This document shows positions 20,048 to 25,255 of a DNA stretch of 25,255 nt, piece by piece. How positions within the stretch are numbered: the first letter of the stretch is position 1; each line of letters opens with the position of its first letter. The notes beneath the pieces are model-generated. The model did no database searches. It saw nothing but the letters and a program-made list of their open reading frames with translations, and was not told where the DNA came from. This DNA is from Isoetes engelmannii (taxonomy: Eukaryota; Streptophyta; Lycopodiopsida; Isoetales; Isoetaceae): assembly GCA_011763485.2 (NCBI GenBank), contig JAANSK020169998.1, forward strand, positions 1 to 25,255, in the 5' to 3' direction. The position numbers and the translations under genes are program-made.

Positions 20048-20070
20048 GGGATACAGGATTCCTGTATCCC
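20048..20070. repeat. 23-bp near-perfect palindrome
   Basis: GGGATACAGGA at 20048-20058 and TCCTGTATCCC at 20060-20070 are exact inverted copies around a single T. It could form a tight cruciform. Function unknown. Confidence 0.85.
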
Positions 20071-20090
20071 ATCCCTCACAACAATTAAAA

Positions 20091-20180
20091 AACATAACCT
20101 TTAAGCACAATATTGAAAAACATTAGCCACAAACAATTTAAAAACATAACGTTTAAGCATATCATTGAAAACCATTAGCG
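20091..20180. repeat. 52-bp tandem duplication
   Basis: AACATAACCTTTAAGCA at 20091 recurs as AACATAACGTTTAAGCA at 20143, and both are followed by TATTGAAAAACATTAGC or ATTGAAAACCATTAGC. Confidence 0.75.
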
Positions 20181-20460
20181 TGTTAATTGACTCTGGGCCC
20201 CCTCGAACACATATTTGAGAACTTTACCTTGGTAATTGAATTAACTTAGTTAGATTGACTAATCCACTTAGACACAAGGGGTCAAAAATTAGGTTTGCAT
20301 TAGGGTGAGAAGAACAAACAGATCATCTCAGAGCTCAAGTGCAAGAAAAAATGACGCACACGGTTAGCTATGAAGATGGAAAAGACAGAGCCTTCATTCA
20401 AGTATTTATAAGACGAATGTGTGCTCAAAAAGGGTCCGTTTGGTTTGGATTCAAAGCTGA

Positions 20461-20755
20461 ATGGAAACCTTATATAGTTTCTATATTGCTTTTTCCTTAC
20501 GCTAAAAAGACATTTTGTCATACATATGTGCCAGAAGATCTGCCACAAGATCACAAGATATTACACATGTGTGTAAGATTTTAATTTTAGAAATGGAAAC
20601 CTTATAGAGTTTCCTATATTGCTTGTTCCTTACTCTAAAAAGACATTCTGTCATACACATGTGCTAGAAGATCTGCCACAAGATCACAAGATCTTACACA
20701 TGTGTGTAAGATTTTATTTTTAGAATGGAAACCTTATAGAGTTTCTTATTAGATT
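20461..20755. repeat. 132-bp tandem repeat, two full units and a partial third
   Basis: Units start with ATGGAAACCTTATA at 20461, 20593 and 20725, an exact period of 132 bases. Each full unit carries AAAAAGACATT, TGTCATACA, AGATCTGCCACAAGATCACA and TTACACATGTGTGTAAGATT. The third unit ends after about 28 bases. A reading frame passes through unit 1 but has no protein resemblance. Confidence 0.88.
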
Positions 20756-20965
20756 CCGTATTAAAACTACATATAGTTTCCATGTTGGAAACCTTATTAT
20801 AGTTTTCAATACAGGAAACCTAAGGTAGTATCCATTGAAATCGTGGAAACTTGATGTAGTTTCAATGGAAGCCTAATGTAGTTTCAAAGAAACTATGTAA
20901 GGTTTCCATGGAAACTACATCAAGTCTCAGCACGAAACCCTATAAGGTTTCCAATGTAGTCCAAT
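20756..20965. repeat. Cluster of GAAAC/GTTTC inverted repeats
   Basis: At least eight GGAAAC or GTTTCC half-sites lie within 210 bases. The longest pair is ACTTGATGTAGTTTC (20849-20863) against GAAACTACATCAAGT (20911-20925), 15 exact base pairs. Together with the heads of the 132-bp units this looks like a decayed foldback element family. Confidence 0.7.
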
Positions 20966-21273
20966 CCAAAATTGGGAATAGAAAAAACCATCGGCCTGGA
21001 GCAAGCCGATTTAGATGTAAAGGTGTGGCGAGCCTGTTAGGGCGAGCGATGGTCGGCAACGTTAAAGGAGACCCACAATTTCTAGTATCTCGTACTAATT
21101 TCCTGCTTTGGAAGCTTAGAGGAGACAAACCAAGTATTTGGAAGACTTTAGATGCATGATGCATATACATGGAATGAAGTTGCCTCAACAAATACTTAGC
21201 TTGGCCAACAAGCAGAAATTGCTCATGAGTTATACCATAAAATGCAATTATCAAGTATAAGCTTCGGACTATT
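20966..21273. other. Spacer downstream of the DUF7869 pseudogene
   Basis: It may be the 3' untranslated part of the minus-strand pseudogene. No further conserved coding segment is recognised. Confidence 0.35.
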
Positions 21274-22893
21274 TCACACACTAGGCCTTCGACCTTGGGA
21301 CATGACATCTAGCAGCTCACGTTGCTGGGCAAAAAATTGAGGCCACCACAATTTATCTGCTCCCCCAAAATGGTTAGAGCATGACATTATGCTCCTTTCA
21401 ATGCAAGCTAATGATTTCTTCGGGTCAAATGCTCTTCCCTCTTTTTTACTTTTTGATATCTCCTTCAGGCTTTTCAGAGTCATTTGCTCTGAAGAGGGCA
21501 TGGAACTTATGTCAGGTATGGTCCGAATGAACTGAAGACCATCTGCTGGCTGCCACTCATTAGATGTGGTATATTTCTTGCCCTGCAACACAGCTTTACC
21601 ATTCTTCAACGAGATCTCTATTTGATGTTGGAATGCGATATTTCTTAAAGGCTCAATAACACATTTACCCAACTCATCTTTCCGAAATACCAATTCTCTG
21701 AAATCATAAGTTTCAGTCAACAACTCAATTTCCGGACGGGGAGTGTAAGAATCCAGAATAACCTCAGTCATTACAGGCAGACTGAGAGCTCTTTTCCTAG
21801 CCAGACGTTTAGAGAACCTATTGAACATCTGATCAATCTGATCATGTGTGTGGCCTACAAGCAGGAAGCCAATCTTGACTTTCTTAACAACCTATTTCTC
21901 GACTAGCATAACACAATAAGAAAACAAGGCCTGATTCTAATTCTCTCTTGTTGTGTTGTCGAGCTGAAGATACAATACTGGTGGTATATGCTCCAGACCA
22001 GCTAGAATCTTATTCAAGATTGTGATAGTGAGATTCGGATAAGATTTGGATAGTTCAAATATGTCTTGCAGAAAAGCTTTGCATTAAAAACCATAGCACC
22101 AACAACATGCAAGTGCACATAATCTTCTTCTGGAGCATCCTTGGGGACATTGACAAAATGTGGTAGAGTAATCTTCTTCTGATCCATTCCATCAATGACC
22201 ACTGATACATATTTGAGTGGGTACTCGAGTGCCTTCTTCCTATGTTTGGTCAACTTTCTTTTTTCAAGAGATTGCTGTTCTCTGTGCTTGTTGAGTCTTT
22301 CCTTTAGTTGATCTGCAATAAAACAATAGTCAAGGGAAGAACCTAACACTGGCCAGCAACAGAAAAGAAGTGTGCTTACTTTTAATGTGCTGTGCTCTTG
22401 CATTCTATCTTTGAGCTTTTAATTCAACACAAGTAGCACAATCAGACATACGATGTTTCCTAGGAATTGACACCCGAGAAAATTCCTTCTTCCAAAGTAC
22501 AATGAAGTAAGAATAGCAAACATGTCGTTCGCCAGACTCAACACATAATTCTTTGTAGGTGTCAAATAACTCACGTTTAGTGAAGTTATCACTTAAGTGG
22601 TACATTTGATTGTTAGGTAGCTTCTCACAATTCTCTTTGAAGAAACCCTCCAGCCAAGAAACACATTGTAGAGCATGCATTCTAGAAACACTACCTGTAT
22701 GACAATAGTCATTTATGTCTGGGTTCTTGTCAAGCCTTGTTTGCAATGTATGAAGCCTCCAACCAGCCTTTCTAGTTCTCACTGCATAAATCCTGCTAAA
22801 ATTGTGAACAACATACTGTACAATTATGTGGTGGGTTTCCCTAACTTTTGCTTGTGCATCAATTTCAAGCTCGTGCTTCACAAAATCTTCCAT
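21274..22893 (-). pseudogene. DUF7869-type (transposase-like) gene, broken by three stops and a frameshift
   Basis: Read from 22893 downward: first exon (to 22380) begins MEDFVKHELE and includes IPRKHRMSDCATCVELKAQR. A TAG at 22405-22407 follows, then a 67-base intron (GTAAGC at 22379, CAG at 22313). The second exon has QLKERLNKHRE, VVIDGMDQKKITLPHF (about 22160-22200) and HLHVVGAMV. After a 1-base frame change near 22080 comes LEHIPPVLYLQLDNTTREN, TAG (21937-21939), NQALFSYCVMLVEK, TAG (21892-21894) and KVKIGFLLVGHTHDQIDQMF. An open C-terminal frame of 184 codons then runs to 21274. The IDGMDQ, LQLDN-REN and VGHTH-x2-ID blocks are the signature of proteins annotated DUF7869, common in eukaryotic repeats. 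The spaced acidic residues suggest an RNase H-like DDE fold, which is my inference. An upstream exon may exist. Confidence 0.68.
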
Positions 22894-23754
22894 AATGTAA
22901 ATCTAATCAATCAATAGAAGGAAACTATAATGTTATATCCATTCTTTGGCAAATTGATTATTGAGTAGACTTTTTCCAAATTGCTGATGTATGTTGTTAC
23001 GGGTTACTCCCATTCAAACCAGTCGCAACATAAAAATAATACAATAATAGCAAGGTTGAACTTTCCAAATGGGAGGGCAAATTATTGTTTGCATTAGCAC
23101 CTCCTTTACTAATATGCGCTGAAGAAACTACGGGATTCATTTTTGGATAGGGCAAAGCGATATTTGGCATCTCTAGCATATTCTTAACGTAGTTAAAGTT
23201 CTGATGGTTAAGGTTATTGCATATTTGGTCATTGTGTAGTGCTCTACTCTATTCTTCATAGGAAGATAAGGATTACATAAAACACTTACCATCGTGCACG
23301 ACAGAGCTGGTTGTTTGGCATTTATGTTTACGTTGGTCTCCCCATCAAATTGCCTTTTAGGTAGACCAACACTTTCTCACTACAACATATTGATTCCCAA
23401 GAATGTCATCTCTTGTTGTTTCTATGGCCTACCCATGCCAAAGAGTGCCAAAACAGATATCTTAATCAGCTGTATATGGTTTCCAGCAGATATCATTACT
23501 AGATGTACATGGCCTATTTAGAGTCCACTTATTACAAAGGTATATCCAGCAATTTACATTCTCATGCCCTTATGATCTCGACACGTGTATGATCCCAACA
23601 CATGTATCACATGAGGCTCCCACATTTGAAACACATGTTAACTGAAGTACTATAAATGACAAATGTCTAATAATAATTGACTTTCAGTTATCTAATTATG
23701 CATGAGCATTTCACATGCGATGGAAGTCACCAATGTGCAAGCTTTAAAAACAAC
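22894..23754. other. Spacer, no gene recognised
   Basis: A minus-strand frame at 22997-23179 and a plus-strand frame at 23294-23521 are open but resemble nothing. The first could hold an upstream exon of the DUF7869 gene; no supporting splice signal is convincing. Confidence 0.4.
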
Positions 23755-23799
23755 AAGATAAGATAAGATAAGGTAAGGTAAGGTAAGGTAAGGTAAGGT
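23755..23799 (+). repeat. (AAGAT)3(AAGGT)6 microsatellite
   Basis: Three AAGAT units are followed by six AAGGT units. The array ends directly before the GC-rich histone-like reading frame. Confidence 0.9.
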
Positions 23800-23801
23800 A
23801 G

Positions 23802-24320
23802 GTACATGAGTCCTCGAAGAAGAAAGGCGGCAAACAACACGCTGACAGGTTCACCCTCGACGCGGACCATCGGGAGCAGCTAGCCCGATACAACAAGCTG
23901 AAGCCCATGTACGACGCCTACTGTGCATGGTATCAGACTCACCGTGTCCGTACCCATACCGGAGGCCCTCCTCCGTGACAGGCGAGGCCTCCCCCAGCAC
24001 CACCAGTTGCACCTAAGAGGCCGAAGAAGAGGGGCAACACCAGCCGATACAGCCGGGCCCTTAGGGAGATCCTGCAATACTAGAGGAGTACGGCATTCCT
24101 AATCCCGAAGTTCCGCTTTGCGAAGGTGGTTCGGGAGATTGTACAGGAGTTTGCGCCTGGGTTCCGTGTTACCAAGGGCATGCTCCTGGCCTTGCAGGAG
24201 GCAGCAGAGACAGACATAGTACAGATGTTCGAGGACGCGAACAACTGCACTATCCATGCGCGCCGTGTCACGGTCATGGACCGAGACATACATCTCGCCC
24301 GACTCATCAAGAACGGGTGA
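23802..24320 (+). pseudogene. Divergent histone H3 (CENH3-like) reading frame with two stops
   Basis: One frame covers 172 codons from 23802 to the TGA at 24318 with only two stops: TGA 23976-23978 and TAG 24081-24083. The C-terminal 85 codons follow the H3 histone fold: RALREILQY, STAFLIPKFRFAKVVREI, GMLLALQEAAETDIVQMFED, CTIHARRVTVMDRDIHLAR. By eye about half of the residues from REI onward equal canonical H3. The TAG stands where H3 has Gln in KYQKST, so CAG to TAG is a likely single change. FAP, FEDA and DIHLAR resemble plant CENH3, but loop 1 has the length of ordinary H3. The N-terminal half (GGKQHADRFTLDADHREQ, Pro-rich linker, KRPKKR) does not resemble the H3 tail. Composition is strikingly GC-rich against its surroundings. 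A spliced gene exon, a retrocopy or a transferred gene are all possible. Confidence 0.7.
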
Positions 24321-24456
24321 AGATGAGCTCTGTTTTATTAAAATTTTCCAATGTAAATATGTTTTTTGAAGTTAATACAACGTGTTTTGTCCAAATGTGT
24401 GTTTGTATAAATTTTTTGTAGCCTAAATTGAATTTTTTTTTCCCAAGTCTGAGCCA
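24321..24456. other. AT-rich region after the histone-like frame
   Basis: ATTAAA at 24337-24342 could serve as a polyadenylation signal. No frame is present. Confidence 0.3.
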
Positions 24457-24735
24457 AACGACTCTCATCATGCGCGAGAGCTCAATCCTGAAATTCAGGA
24501 TCAGCCCCTGGCGCACCATAAGAGTCATCCCAGTTTGATCCTTGCAAATTAGCCAAAACAATCCCAAATTAGCAATCTGATGGTGCAAGTGGAGCTTCAT
24601 GCAATGTGTGAAGCTCATTTATGCTATCAACATCCTAGATTGAGTCAGTTTTCAGCCAAAAATGGCAACGACTCTCATCGTGCGCGAGAGCTCAGTCCTA
24701 AAATTTAGGATCAGCCCCTAGTGCACCATGAGAGA
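24457..24735. repeat. Duplicated cruciform-forming repeat, two 69-bp copies 210 bp apart
   Basis: Copies at 24457-24525 and 24667-24735 differ at about seven positions, all transitions. Each has an outer stem (GACTCTCATCATGCGC with GCGCACCATAAGAGTC in copy 1, 13 of 16 paired) and an inner near-perfect palindrome (TCCTGAAATTCAGGA in copy 1, TCCTAAAATTTAGGA in copy 2). The inner change is paired, so the stem is kept. Confidence 0.85.
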
Positions 24736-24862
24736 CCTCTAGCCTTTTCTACCCAAATGAACATGTTCTAGTTAGCAATTATCTTAGTTAAGCCTTTGCA
24801 AGCCTAGATAAGCCAAAATCTTGTCAAAAATTGCAGTTTCAGAATTTGCCCTAAAATTTTTC

Positions 24863-24874
24863 TATAAATAGGGG
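24863..24874 (+). promoter_or_regulatory. TATA box upstream of the right-edge ORF
   Basis: TATAAATAGGGG is a near-ideal plant TATA box. A transcript starting about 30 bases downstream would have a leader of roughly 90 bases before the ATG at 24986. Confidence 0.6.
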
Positions 24875-24985
24875 CTCATTTGTGCATGTTAGCACCCAGA
24901 GTCACTGCTCCTTCCAGCTAGGCGATTTGCAAGCTTCCTTTAGGCGCTAGTGCTTATTCAAGGTAGAGGTTTCCTCACTCTTTCC

Positions 24986-25255
24986 ATGGCTCCTCAATCA
25001 TTTGTTGAATGGTATAGCGTCACTGGCCATGTCAGCCAAGTACCCATAAATCAGGTCTTCCAAGTCTTCAGACAAACTTTTGACCTGGAATCTACCCTCT
25101 CTGCAATCCCATTCTACAACGACATCATAGATGAATTCAATGCCATGGTGAGACCTCATGCTAATTCAGTCCAACCTTATGAAGGTCTTTGGGTTCCAAA
25201 GACCAAGCTTGCTCATGCTTTGCCAGATGTTCCTAATGTCATGAAGGCATTACAG
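24986..25255 (+). CDS. Unidentified ORF, partial, runs off the right edge
   Basis: From ATG at 24986 the frame is open for 90 codons to the window end. The context TTCCATGGC is a good plant start context, and a TATA box lies about 120 bases upstream. The protein begins MAPQSFVEWYSVTGHVSQ and contains PFYNDIIDEFNAM and YEGLWVPKTK. It has no signal peptide, membrane segment or motif that I recognise. It might be a host gene or the first gene of a mobile or viral-derived element, since it follows the duplicated cruciform repeat. Confidence 0.55.
   Translation, partial: MAPQSFVEWYSVTGHVSQVPINQVFQVFRQTFDLESTLSAIPFYNDIIDEFNAMVRPHANSVQPYEGLWVPKTKLAHALPDVPNVMKALQ

Larger units (their letters stand above)
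19397..20460. other. Spacer with small repeats, no gene recognised
   Basis: The short open frames here have no family resemblance. It holds a 23-bp palindrome at 20048-20070 and a 52-bp tandem duplication near 20091-20180. The rest is AT-rich. Confidence 0.5.

Noticed and set aside
20339-20584. Plus-strand open frame of 81 codons
   Set aside because: It runs into the 132-bp tandem repeat and resembles no protein.
20461-20755. CRISPR-like array
   Set aside because: The repeats are contiguous 132-bp units without spacers, in a plant genome; it is a tandem repeat.
23294-23521. Plus-strand open frame of 75 codons
   Set aside because: No motif, no splice or promoter support; the composition is like the spacer.

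Overview
The window is nuclear DNA from a land plant. The signs are a spliced plant-type gene, chromodomain-bearing Ty3/gypsy retrotransposons, a LINE family with a pentanucleotide tail, and AT-rich repeat-laden spacers. Low gene density and a chromovirus whose LTR begins TGTGACGACC after a G-run suggest a non-seed plant, possibly a fern. That last step is an inference from general style and is not proven here. No bacterial, CRISPR or operon features are present.

Layout from left to right. About 75-3246 is a decayed chromovirus pol region (reverse transcriptase, RNase H, integrase, chromodomain), followed by a polypurine tract and an LTR start. About 3690-8895 holds pieces of a second Ty3/gypsy element: gag, zinc knuckle, protease, then integrase and chromodomain, ending in a polypurine tract and LTR. 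Its reverse transcriptase is missing and 1.4 kb of unrecognised DNA sits in that place. About 8896-12500 holds three copies of one LINE family: a short 3' end on the plus strand and two longer reverse-transcriptase copies on the minus strand.

12950-18229 is the one gene I can reconstruct completely: a 12-exon kanadaptin-like FHA-domain gene of 632 codons. All eleven introns are GT-AG and phase-consistent. No single reading frame shows it, so it is easy to miss. One of its acceptors lies in a triplicated splice-site motif.

18230-21270 is spacer rich in foldback and tandem repeats (GAAAC-type palindromes, a 132-bp tandem repeat, several hairpins). It also holds a relic of a WD40 gene resembling UTP15, with its intron still recognisable. 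21274-22893 on the minus strand is a broken copy of a DUF7869-type gene, a family that looks transposase-derived. 23802-24319 is a compositionally distinct, GC-rich, divergent histone H3 (CENH3-like) reading frame with two stops. It is followed by a duplicated cruciform-forming repeat, a TATA box and an unidentified ORF that runs off the right edge. The stretch from 23.75 kb to the edge is the least explained part of the window.
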